Assembly: GCF_030297675.1 (NCBI RefSeq)
Contig: NZ_AP028142.1
Location: 558,001 to 622,000 of the forward strand
Source: Polynucleobacter sp. HIN11
GTDB taxonomy: Bacteria > Pseudomonadota > Gammaproteobacteria > Burkholderiales > Burkholderiaceae
Direction: 5' to 3'
Length of the DNA stretch: 64,000 nt
In this document: piece after piece, positions 53,193 through 60,342 of the stretch
Layout of the letters: every line of letters begins with the position of its first letter
Position numbering within the stretch: the stretch's first letter is position 1
The notes under the pieces: generated by a model
Told to the model about the DNA's origin: nothing
Database searches by the model: none
The model's input: the letters and a program-made list of their open reading frames with translations, nothing else
Position numbers and translations under genes: made by a program

Positions 53193-54650
53193 ATGAATCA
53201 ATCGTCATCGACACAGACTGCTGGCAACAGCAAGCCTGTGATCGAGATCGTAGAGCAGTCGCTTTACGAAGTTCGTAAACATATCTATCCGCGTTCAGTC
53301 AGCGGACCGTTTGCGAGCTGGCGGTTGGTCTTTGTGGTGCTAACCCAGTTGTTGTACTACGGATTGCCATGGTTAAGTTGGAATGATCGTCAGGCTATTT
53401 TATTTGATTTGGTACAGCGTAAGTTTTACATATTTGGTTTGGTGTTGTGGCCGCAGGATGTGATTTATCTCACCCTACTGCTGATTTTATCGGCGCTTAG
53501 CCTATTTCTATTTACCGCTGTCGCAGGCCGACTATTTTGTGGCTACGCGTGCCCGCAAACGGTCTATACCGAAATCTTCATGTGGATTGAGCGCAAAGTG
53601 GAGGGCGATCGGTTTGCCCGTATTCGCCTAGATGGAGAAGAGTGGCCGTGGAGTTTTAAAAAGTGGCGACTCAAAATTACCAAACATGCATTGTGGCTTG
53701 TCATTGCCCTGTGGACTGGATTTACTTTCATTGGGTATTTCACACCCATTAAAGAACTAAGCGCCAATATCTTGGCTTTTTCTTTAGGGCCATGGCAAAC
53801 TTTTTGGTTACTCTTTTATAGTTTTGCAACATGGGGTAACGCTGGCTTTATGCGTGAGCAGGTTTGTAAATATATGTGCCCGTATGCCCGTTTTCAAAGT
53901 GTGATGGTCGACAAAGACACCTTTGTGGTGACTTACGACAAGATGCGCGGCGAGCCTCGTGGTAGCCGCAATAAATCAGAAAACCAAGTCCAAAAGGGTT
54001 TAGGGGATTGTGTTGATTGCAGTATCTGTGTGCAGGTATGCCCCACAGGGATTGATATTCGTGACGGTTTGCAATACATGTGTATTGGCTGTGGGGCCTG
54101 CATCGATGCCTGCAATCAAGTCATGGATAAGATGAGCTATCCCAAGGGCTTAGTGCGCTATACCACTGAGCGTGCCATGCTCAATCGTGAGTCGAATCAA
54201 TCAGCGCGGAGTCACTTATTTCGCCCGCGCATCTTGATTTACACCTCAATTATTTTGATGTTAACCTCGGTGTTCTTGTTTTCGCTCTTCACACGAAATC
54301 CCTTACGAGTGGATGTTATGCGTGATCGCGGTGCTCTGGCTCGTGAAGTGGATGGTCGCTATATTGAGAATGTCTATCGCGTCCAATTGATGAACTCTTC
54401 CGAGTCGCCAATGCAGGTCGATATCAAAGCAACCGGTTTGCCAGACATTGCAGTGCTCGATTCCAGCGGCAAGGTGATCCATAGCGTAGTGATTGCACCT
54501 GCGAGTAATTTATTGATTCCGGTAAAGGTGAGTGTGGCAATGAATGAAGTGATATCGGGATCGCATCCGATTCTGTTCCAGTTTCGAGGGCAAGAGGGCG
54601 AACACATTCGCTCACGCGATGAGAAATCAAGCTTTATCGTGCCACGCTAA
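53193..54650 (+). CDS. ccoG: cytochrome c oxidase accessory protein CcoG (RdxA/FixG)
   Basis: Membrane ferredoxin of 485 residues thought to reduce copper for cbb3 assembly. Five hydrophobic helices are seen, with the first Cys motif FCGYACPQTVYTEIF, a second pair in EQVCKYMCPYARFQSVM, and two [4Fe-4S] groups CVDCSICVQVCPTG and CIGCGACIDACNQVMDK. A C-terminal immunoglobulin-like IG domain of about 120 residues follows the last helix. It begins four bases after ccoP and completes the usual set with ccoH. Confidence 0.95.
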   Translation: MNQSSSTQTAGNSKPVIEIVEQSLYEVRKHIYPRSVSGPFASWRLVFVVLTQLLYYGLPWLSWNDRQAILFDLVQRKFYIFGLVLWPQDVIYLTLLLILSALSLFLFTAVAGRLFCGYACPQTVYTEIFMWIERKVEGDRFARIRLDGEEWPWSFKKWRLKITKHALWLVIALWTGFTFIGYFTPIKELSANILAFSLGPWQTFWLLFYSFATWGNAGFMREQVCKYMCPYARFQSVMVDKDTFVVTYDKMRGEPRGSRNKSENQVQKGLGDCVDCSICVQVCPTGIDIRDGLQYMCIGCGACIDACNQVMDKMSYPKGLVRYTTERAMLNRESNQSARSHLFRPRILIYTSIILMLTSVFLFSLFTRNPLRVDVMRDRGALAREVDGRYIENVYRVQLMNSSESPMQVDIKATGLPDIAVLDSSGKVIHSVVIAPASNLLIPVKVSVAMNEVISGSHPILFQFRGQEGEHIRSRDEKSSFIVPR

Positions 54651-54665
54651 TAAAGGGAGTTCGTT

Positions 54666-54854
54666 ATGAAAGTCGAATCACAAATTTCAAAACCATGGTG
54701 GAAACAGCTCTGGCCCTGGTTATTAATACTCGGGCCTGCCTTGGCAGCAATTGGTTGTGCGATTACTATTTATTTGGCATTCACCATGCATGCCGATGAA
54801 CCCGTGCGAGATGGCATTAAGCGGGGCCTTAAGGTTGAACAGGTGCAGCCGTGA
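54666..54854 (+). CDS. ccoH: short FixH/CcoH-like membrane protein
   Basis: A 62-residue protein with one transmembrane helix (WPWLLILGPALAAIGCAITIYLAF) and a short periplasmic tail MHADEPVRDGIKRGLKVEQVQP. Position after ccoG and the PWWKQLWPW start fit CcoH/FixH, but the family is usually 150 residues or more with a periplasmic beta domain; here only the membrane part remains. The reading frame ends without an obvious frameshift, since the next gene starts in its stop codon (ATGA) with an unrelated sequence. It may be a genuine short CcoH form. Confidence 0.7.
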   Translation: MKVESQISKPWWKQLWPWLLILGPALAAIGCAITIYLAFTMHADEPVRDGIKRGLKVEQVQP

Positions 54855-55111
54855 AACTCAGGACGGCGATTTGGATTCTTTGGCCATCCTTTTTGGCAGC
54901 CATTATTGCCGAAGGTTTGGTATTTAGCTTATTTAGGCCCGAGGATTTGCTCCTGTTTGGCCAGCCGCATCAATTATCGAATGAGGCAATTTACTCAATT
55001 GGTTTTTTTGCCTTTTGGTCCATTTGCGCAATTTCAAGTGCGATCTCGTTATTTATCGTACGCGACTGTTTCATAAACTCGAAGTCAGCAGATGATGATC
55101 TGCTTAACTGA
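54851..55111 (+). CDS. unknown two-helix membrane protein at the end of the cco operon
   Basis: An 86-residue protein with two hydrophobic segments (about residues 5-25 and 45-70), separated by a loop FRPEDLLLFGQPHQLSNE. Its ATG overlaps the stop of the short ccoH gene by four bases, so it belongs to the cco transcript. It converges on fnr, with an eight-base overlap of coding ends. I do not recognise a named family; the tight linkage suggests a part in cbb3 assembly. Confidence 0.7.
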   Translation: MKLRTAIWILWPSFLAAIIAEGLVFSLFRPEDLLLFGQPHQLSNEAIYSIGFFAFWSICAISSAISLFIVRDCFINSKSADDDLLN

Positions 55112-55868
55112 GTCGTACAGGTGATGAGCAGTCGCTTTTCTCGTTCACGTTCGGCACCCCAGCGAGTTGATAGAGTCCTTCAATGTCAATCAGCTTAACG
55201 TGGCGTTGCTTAATTTGTAATAAGCCAGACTCGGTAAAGCGTGACAACATCCGACTTACCGTCTCAATCTGAATCCCAAGATAGCTGCCTATGTCCTCGC
55301 GACTCATCTTTAAATCAAATTCAGTAAATTCATATCCGCGTGCGGCATATCGTTGGGATAAATTAATTAAAAATCCTGCGAGTCGTTCTTCGGCTCTGAG
55401 AGTTCCCAATGACAGTAAATGACGTTGATCCTGAGTTAGTTCACGACTTAAGATGCGATGGAATTGATGTTGCAAACTGGGAATTTGTGATGCCAAGTTT
55501 TCAAATTCGGAGAAGCGAATGATGCAAACCTCGCTCTCCTCGAGTGCAATCGCATTGGCTTGGTATTGGTGCTCGCCAATGCCGTCTAAGCCCAAAATCT
55601 CACCAGGCATATGAAAGCCAATGATTTGTGCGCGACCATCCGGTAATGAGTGCTCTGTTTTTAGGGTACCAAAACGAACGCTGTATATGGCGTTGAGCGG
55701 TTCACCGTGTCGGTATAAGGTATCGCCCTTGTGGAGATGGACTCGATCTTTGACGAGAGTATCCACTTGGGTCACTTCGTTGGCAGAAAGACCAAGCGGC
55801 AGGCAAAATTGCCCCAAGACGCAGGTGGAACATTTGTTCAGAATTTCTTTACTGGAAGAAACATTCAT
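55104..55868 (-). CDS. fnr: FNR-type oxygen-sensing transcription regulator
   Basis: CRP/FNR-family regulator of 254 residues. Cluster ligands Cys13, Cys16 and Cys22 (C-x2-C-x5-C near the N-terminus) and Cys115 in ESEVCIIRFSEF match the four ligands of the oxygen-labile [4Fe-4S] cluster of E. coli FNR. The cyclic-nucleotide fold spans about 30-145, and the DNA-recognition helix contains E202-T-V-S205-R206, the E-x2-S-R that reads TTGAT half-sites. It sits beside the cbb3 genes it is expected to control, and three perfect FNR boxes lie in the window. No FNR box is seen before its own start. Confidence 0.93.
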   Translation of the reverse strand: MNVSSSKEILNKCSTCVLGQFCLPLGLSANEVTQVDTLVKDRVHLHKGDTLYRHGEPLNAIYSVRFGTLKTEHSLPDGRAQIIGFHMPGEILGLDGIGEHQYQANAIALEESEVCIIRFSEFENLASQIPSLQHQFHRILSRELTQDQRHLLSLGTLRAEERLAGFLINLSQRYAARGYEFTEFDLKMSREDIGSYLGIQIETVSRMLSRFTESGLLQIKQRHVKLIDIEGLYQLAGVPNVNEKSDCSSPVRLS

Positions 55869-55918
55869 GATGATGCATATTCTAGTCGAGAGTCCAAAAA
55901 ACTTCTATTTCACACCTC

Positions 55919-56641
55919 ATGCTCAGTAGCACATTATTTATCGGAATTCTCCTAGCCACAATGGCCAGTAGTTGGCATTGTGCCCTGATGTGTGGGGGAA
56001 TTGCAGCCTCGATTGATCAATCGGCGGCAAAAATTAAGGTTTACCCCAATCGGTCAACGGTCGTTTGGGATCTAATAGTGCTTCATTTGGCGAGGATTGC
56101 CAGTTACATGACTTTGGGGGCGGGGGCTGCCTGGCTGGGAATTGCTTTTTGGAGGCAGGAAGTCATTCCAATTCAGCGTGGATTATTTGGGATTACTGCG
56201 GCGATTCTCTTCTACCAAGCTTATCGATTGATTTATCCAAGTGGTAAAAAAATCACCCATCTTTTTGGGCAAGAGATTACACAGTCCTTATCGCAATGGT
56301 GGGCAAAACACTTCGCAAAATCTCGCACAGGTCTGGCGCGCTGGATGACGGGGATGCTGTGGGGCTTGGTGCCGTGTAGTTTGGTGTATGGGGTCCTGGC
56401 CCTTGCATTTTTGTCGGGCGATCCAATCGTAGGCGCATTACTAATGCTGGCAATGGGATTGGGTACCTTACCCAGCCTATTGGTGTTTACGAAGGTCAGT
56501 GGTGCCTTGATGCAATTTGGACAAAGGGTCTGGGTTCGATACTTTGCAGCATTCTTATTGATAGCAACTGCTGTGTATGGGTTTTATCGTGGCATGACCT
56601 TGCCAGCAGAGTTATTAAAGGGTGGCTTTTGTTTGACCTAG
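55919..56641 (+). CDS. TauE/SafE-type (UreH/DsbD-like) membrane protein of the cbb3 region
   Basis: A 240-residue membrane protein with six helices. The start LLATMASSWHCALMCGGIAAS and the internal WMTGMLWGLVPCSLVYGVLALAFLSGDP, each with a helix-embedded Cys, are the duplicated motif of this family, which is commonly encoded beside ccoS/ccoG and fnr. It may move copper or thiol-reducing equivalents for cytochrome oxidase assembly; that is inference from context. It is divergent from fnr and overlaps the convergent TSUP gene by four bases. Confidence 0.8.
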   Translation: MLSSTLFIGILLATMASSWHCALMCGGIAASIDQSAAKIKVYPNRSTVVWDLIVLHLARIASYMTLGAGAAWLGIAFWRQEVIPIQRGLFGITAAILFYQAYRLIYPSGKKITHLFGQEITQSLSQWWAKHFAKSRTGLARWMTGMLWGLVPCSLVYGVLALAFLSGDPIVGALLMLAMGLGTLPSLLVFTKVSGALMQFGQRVWVRYFAAFLLIATAVYGFYRGMTLPAELLKGGFCLT

Positions 56642-57462
56642 AGTGCTTTGAGTGCCAAACCAATTGCAACGAGTCCTGAGAATCCAGCAAAAATGAGCTG
56701 AGTCGATTGACCACTGATGCTTGGGGCAATTAGGCGACCCGCCATCATTCCAAGAATGGCGCCAATTGCGAATGGAATTGCGATCAACCAGTTCATGGTT
56801 CCAGCCAACCCCGAGCCCACAACACCTCCCAGTGAAATTAAAGACAGAACGCCCAAGGAGGTGGCAACAATTGATTGCATCGGTAAATCACTAATACTTT
56901 TGAGTGCCGGAACAATCACAAATCCACCCCCAACACCCAAAAGTCCCGATAAAAATCCAGCCAGGGCACCAGAGCCAATCAGGGCGCGTGCGCAAGGGAC
57001 GGTCCAAATTAAGCGACCAATCGATAAATCGAGAGAGCAGGGTACCGCTTTGGGTTCTCTGTATATTCCCTTTGATTGTTGGTAGGCCTCTATAAAAATT
57101 CGGACAGCGACGTAGAAGAGAACCAAAGAGAAGATCAGCATTAAGGGTTGATTGGGAATTTGGTGAGCCAACCAAAGTCCTGCGGGTGATGGTAGCAAGC
57201 CTGCAAAGGCCAACAGCATGGCAGCGCGGTAACGTAATAACCCAGTTCGTAAAGCCATGATGGCACCTAGCGTAGAAGATACGGCGACTGCAAGCAGCCC
57301 AATGGGGCTCGCTTCCACCATGGGTAAATGGAGCGCAAAGACCAGCAAAGGAACCGATAAGATGCCGCCGCCGGCACCCGTTAACGCCATGATGAGGCCA
57401 ACGAATATGCCAAGCCCCGCAGGAATAAGGTGAGGTTGTAAAAAACCGATTAAATCTATCAA
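56638..57462 (-). CDS. TSUP-family (TauE/SafE, DUF81) sulfite/sulfur-compound exporter
   Basis: A 274-residue membrane protein with eight helices and the two-fold TSUP repeat: GLIMALTGAGGGILSVPLLVFAL in the first half and GFLSGLLGVGGGFVIVPAL in the second. TSUP proteins export sulfite, thiosulfate or sulfoacetate. It is divergent from the persulfide dioxygenase-like gene, across about 90 AT-rich bases, matching the layout of BigR/SqrR-controlled sulfide-detoxification loci, in which a TSUP protein removes the sulfite produced. Confidence 0.88.
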   Translation of the reverse strand: MIDLIGFLQPHLIPAGLGIFVGLIMALTGAGGGILSVPLLVFALHLPMVEASPIGLLAVAVSSTLGAIMALRTGLLRYRAAMLLAFAGLLPSPAGLWLAHQIPNQPLMLIFSLVLFYVAVRIFIEAYQQSKGIYREPKAVPCSLDLSIGRLIWTVPCARALIGSGALAGFLSGLLGVGGGFVIVPALKSISDLPMQSIVATSLGVLSLISLGGVVGSGLAGTMNWLIAIPFAIGAILGMMAGRLIAPSISGQSTQLIFAGFSGLVAIGLALKAL

Positions 57463-57494
57463 GATAGTATCAACGACTTGCTATTAATTAAATC

Positions 57495-57521
57495 ATAATA
57501 TATTATATATTTATATATATT
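57495..57521. promoter_or_regulatory. candidate operator, AT-rich palindrome between divergent sulfur genes
   Basis: ATAATATATTAT (57495-57506) is a perfect 12-base palindrome, followed by an imperfect one reaching 57521, in a 27-base stretch with almost no G or C. It lies between the TSUP and persulfide dioxygenase-like starts, where the nearby ArsR-type regulator would be expected to bind. No match to a specific published box is claimed. Confidence 0.45.
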
Positions 57522-57550
57522 GTAATTCACCTTGAATAAAGGAGTAAAGC

Positions 57551-58414
57551 ATGCAAAAGCCAATCGTCAAAGCCTTTTTTGATCAAGGAACATGGACCTT
57601 TACCTATGTCGTTTATGAGAAACCGCATACACCATGCGTGGTGATTGATACAGTCCTCAACTATGACCCAAAATCTGGCCGTACTAAGACAAAGTCAGCG
57701 GATGAGGTGATTGCCTTTGTCAAAGAGCAGGGGCTCACAGTCGATTGGATTTTGGAGACCCATGCTCATGCGGATCACCTGAGTGCTGCACCGTATATTC
57801 AAAAGCATCTTGGTGGCAAGATTGCGATTGGTTCGCATATTCAGGATGTGCAAAAAGTATTTAAAAGAATATTCAATCTTGAGAGTGAGTTTCCAACCAA
57901 TGGCTCCCAATTTGATTACTTGATCGAAGAGGGTGAGGATTTGCATGCGGGTAACTTAATCATCCACCCCTTATTTGTTCCCGGACATACACCGGCATGC
58001 ATGGCTTATGTGATTGGCGATGCTATTTTTGTTGGCGATACGATCTTCATGCCCGATGTTGGGACGGCGCGCTGTGATTTCCCGGGTGGTAACGCCAATA
58101 AACTTTACCAGTCGATGCAAAAGATTTTGTCCTACCCAGATGACACGCGTTTATTTATGTGCCACGACTATCCACCCACCGATCGCCCGATCGCCTATGA
58201 AACTACGGTAGGTGAGGAGAAACGAAAAAATATCCATGTGCATCAGGGGGTGACCGAAGCCCAGTTTGTAGAGATGCGTAATCAGCGTGACAAGACCTTG
58301 GAGATGCCGGTTTTGATCCTGCCCTCAATTCAAGTCAATATTCGTGCTGGTCATCCGCCGCCTGCCGAGGCAAATGGTAATACCTATCTCAAAATTCCGT
58401 TCAATGTTCTCTAA
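57551..58414 (+). CDS. persulfide dioxygenase-like MBL-fold hydrolase (Blh/ETHE1 group)
   Basis: A 287-residue metallo-beta-lactamase-fold protein. The metal motif is ETHAHADHLSAAPYIQ (H-x-H-x-D-H), with further ligands in VPGHTPACM and VGDTIFMPDVGTARCDFPGG and the final His in MCHDYPP. The GTAR-x-DFPGG block separates persulfide dioxygenases from glyoxalase II. The enzyme would oxidise glutathione persulfide to sulfite and glutathione, and sulfite could leave by the divergent TSUP protein. Ribosome site AAAGGAGTAAAGC. An ArsR-type gene follows after about 15 bases. Confidence 0.88.
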   Translation: MQKPIVKAFFDQGTWTFTYVVYEKPHTPCVVIDTVLNYDPKSGRTKTKSADEVIAFVKEQGLTVDWILETHAHADHLSAAPYIQKHLGGKIAIGSHIQDVQKVFKRIFNLESEFPTNGSQFDYLIEEGEDLHAGNLIIHPLFVPGHTPACMAYVIGDAIFVGDTIFMPDVGTARCDFPGGNANKLYQSMQKILSYPDDTRLFMCHDYPPTDRPIAYETTVGEEKRKNIHVHQGVTEAQFVEMRNQRDKTLEMPVLILPSIQVNIRAGHPPPAEANGNTYLKIPFNVL

Positions 58415-58431
58415 TTGGTAGCTCAGTGCCT

Positions 58432-58731
58432 ATGAATATCAATTTAAAGAAAATGCGTCAATCGGCGGATAAAGCGGTTGACTTAATGAAGGTTTTGGGA
58501 AATCGAGACCGAATGATGTTGTTGTGTGAAATTAACCAAGGGGAAAAATGCGTTGGCGAGTTGGAGGATTCTTTGGGCATTCATCAGCCAACCCTCTCAC
58601 AGCAACTAACGGTATTGCGTAAGAAAAAGCTGGTGAAAACCCGTCGCGAGGGTAAGCAGATTTATTACTCCGGCGCTAATCCTGTAGCAATGTCGGTGAT
58701 GAACTTGCTCTACCAAAATTACTGTAAATAA
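58432..58731 (+). CDS. ArsR-family sulfide/persulfide-responsive repressor (BigR/SqrR-like)
   Basis: A 99-residue winged-helix repressor. The recognition helix is HQPTLSQQLTVLRKKKLVKTRREGKQIYY. Cys32 (in MLLCEINQGEKC) and Cys98 (next to last) are at the positions of the two redox cysteines of BigR and SqrR, which form a tetrasulfide or disulfide bridge in the presence of persulfide; Cys40 is extra. No arsenic or zinc site typical of ArsR (ELCVCDL) is present. A GTG at 58426 is an alternative start two codons upstream. It probably represses its own operon and the divergent exporter. Confidence 0.88.
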   Translation: MNINLKKMRQSADKAVDLMKVLGNRDRMMLLCEINQGEKCVGELEDSLGIHQPTLSQQLTVLRKKKLVKTRREGKQIYYSGANPVAMSVMNLLYQNYCK

Positions 58732-58754
58732 CCAATTGATTTCAAAGGAGGTTT

Positions 58755-58946
58755 ATGATGCAATGTAACGTCGGCCATACAGATCGGGTTCTGCGCATTA
58801 CGGCAGGAAGTTTATTAATTCTTTTATCTTTAAGTGGAGTGATTGGAGCATGGGGCTGGATCGGGGTTGTGCCATTAGCAACCGGCATCTTTCGTTTCTG
58901 TCCTGCGTATCCGCTCTTAGGGATGAATACCGCAAAGAAAAAGTAG
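58755..58946 (+). CDS. DUF2892 (YgaP-like) inner-membrane protein
   Basis: A 63-residue protein with two helices, VLRITAGSLLILLSLSGVIG and WIGVVPLATGIFRFCPAYPLLGMNT, and a pattern (N-x-G-x2-DR-x-LR) diagnostic of DUF2892. In other bacteria this domain forms the membrane end of rhodanese YgaP. Here it follows the persulfide-responsive repressor, with a consensus AAAGGAGGT ribosome site, so it belongs to the sulfur operon. Cysteines at residues 4 and in RFCPAY could take part in persulfide handling; this is inference. Confidence 0.85.
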   Translation: MMQCNVGHTDRVLRITAGSLLILLSLSGVIGAWGWIGVVPLATGIFRFCPAYPLLGMNTAKKK

Positions 58947-58956
58947 CGCATTAATC

Positions 58957-60342
58957 ATGGGCAGTTTCAAGGAAGACTTCAAAGATACTGTTGTTGCGCT
59001 TCTTGAAACCGCTCAAGATCAGTATCGAGATGCCGTCAGTTTCGTTAAAGAAACTTGGCCTTTGCTTGTACTTTTGGCCGCTATCTTCATTGGCCTCATT
59101 GCCTACTGGAATCCGCCTCCCCCACGTACCATCATGATGGCCTCCGGAATTCAAGGGGGATCATATGAACAATTAGCTGCAAAGTATGTCGAGTTCTTTG
59201 CAAAAAAGGGCGTGACCATTGAGCTGGTTCGCACTGAGGGCTCCCAAGAAAACATTAATCGTCTTGCTGACCGCAAAGATCCCGTCCAGGCTGCTTTTGT
59301 TCAGGGTGGTTCCTTGCATGCTAAACAAGTTCCCGGTGTTGAGTCTCTCGGTAGTATCGACTATGAGCCGATTTGGGTTTTCTATAAAGGGTCATTTGTA
59401 AAAAATGGCTTATTGGACCTTGATAAATTTGCCAAGGCACGTGTCGCGATCGGGCCCGAGGGCAGCGGCACCCATGTGCAAGCCATGAATATTTTGCGAG
59501 TTAGTGAACTCGATCGCTTGCCCAAGCTATTACCAATCAAAAATGATGAAGCCGTAACCGCATTAAAAAACGGTGAGGTTGATATTGTCTTGATGGTTGA
59601 TGGCTTACGCGCTAAGAATGTTCAGACTCTGCTAAACGATCCAACGGTTAATTTATTGAACTTTAATAGAGCTGCAGCATATACCAAAAACATCCATTAT
59701 CTTGAGGAGCTAGAGGTGCCTATGGGTAGTTTTAATATTGCGCGCAATTTCCCACCCAATGACACCAAAATGCTTTCTACCGTCACTAATTTACTGATTG
59801 ACGATCGGATGCACCCAGCGATTCAGTTTCTGTTTCTCATGGCAGCGCAAGAAATCAACGGCAAGGAATCTTTTTTTTCCAAGCGCGGTGAGTTCCCTGC
59901 ATTTATGAACTCGGAGTTTCCAGAAAGTCCCATTGCTCAACAGTTTCATCAGCGAGGTTTGCCGGTCTTAATGGATTTCTTACCATTTTGGGTCGCTGAG
60001 TTTATCCATCGCATGTTTTTTACATTACTACCATTCTTTGCGATTGCCTACCCCATCGTTCTTTCATTGCCCAGCTATCGCTTAAGGCGTGTACAAGCAA
60101 AACTCAATCGTATTTATGGGGAGCTAAAGTTTTTTGAGAATGATCTCTTAGTAAGCTACGATCCCAAGAGGTTGCCGGAGTATTTGGAAACGTTAGCCGG
60201 TATGGAAAGACGCGCCCTCGCGCTGAAAGTGCCTAAGCGCGCCTCAAGTGATTTTTATACCCTAAGAAGTAGTATTGATTATGTGCGCAACGCACTTAAT
60301 CGGGGCGATCACCAAATTCTGGGTCGCGAGAGTTCCATTTGA
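58957..60342 (+). CDS. TAXI-family solute-binding protein with two membrane helices
   Basis: A 461-residue protein whose central part is a TAXI (TRAP-associated) binding domain: MMASGIQGGSYEQLAAKYVEFF, LVRTEGSQENINRL, VAIGPEGSGTHVQA and a late KESFFSKRGEFPAFM. Unlike usual TAXI proteins it has an uncleaved N-terminal helix (about residues 30-48) and a second helix at about 349-370, followed by a charged cytoplasmic region of some 90 residues. No TRAP permease gene is near. It may therefore be a membrane-bound sensor or adaptor rather than a transport component. It begins 10 bases after the DUF2892 gene and its stop overlaps the next start. Confidence 0.82.
   Translation: MGSFKEDFKDTVVALLETAQDQYRDAVSFVKETWPLLVLLAAIFIGLIAYWNPPPPRTIMMASGIQGGSYEQLAAKYVEFFAKKGVTIELVRTEGSQENINRLADRKDPVQAAFVQGGSLHAKQVPGVESLGSIDYEPIWVFYKGSFVKNGLLDLDKFAKARVAIGPEGSGTHVQAMNILRVSELDRLPKLLPIKNDEAVTALKNGEVDIVLMVDGLRAKNVQTLLNDPTVNLLNFNRAAAYTKNIHYLEELEVPMGSFNIARNFPPNDTKMLSTVTNLLIDDRMHPAIQFLFLMAAQEINGKESFFSKRGEFPAFMNSEFPESPIAQQFHQRGLPVLMDFLPFWVAEFIHRMFFTLLPFFAIAYPIVLSLPSYRLRRVQAKLNRIYGELKFFENDLLVSYDPKRLPEYLETLAGMERRALALKVPKRASSDFYTLRSSIDYVRNALNRGDHQILGRESSI

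Noticed and set aside
57521..57534. ATTC-N-GAAT inverted repeat as an SqrR-type operator.
   Set aside because: The spacing is five bases, not the eight expected for that motif, and it overlaps the leader close to the ribosome site; too weak to call.
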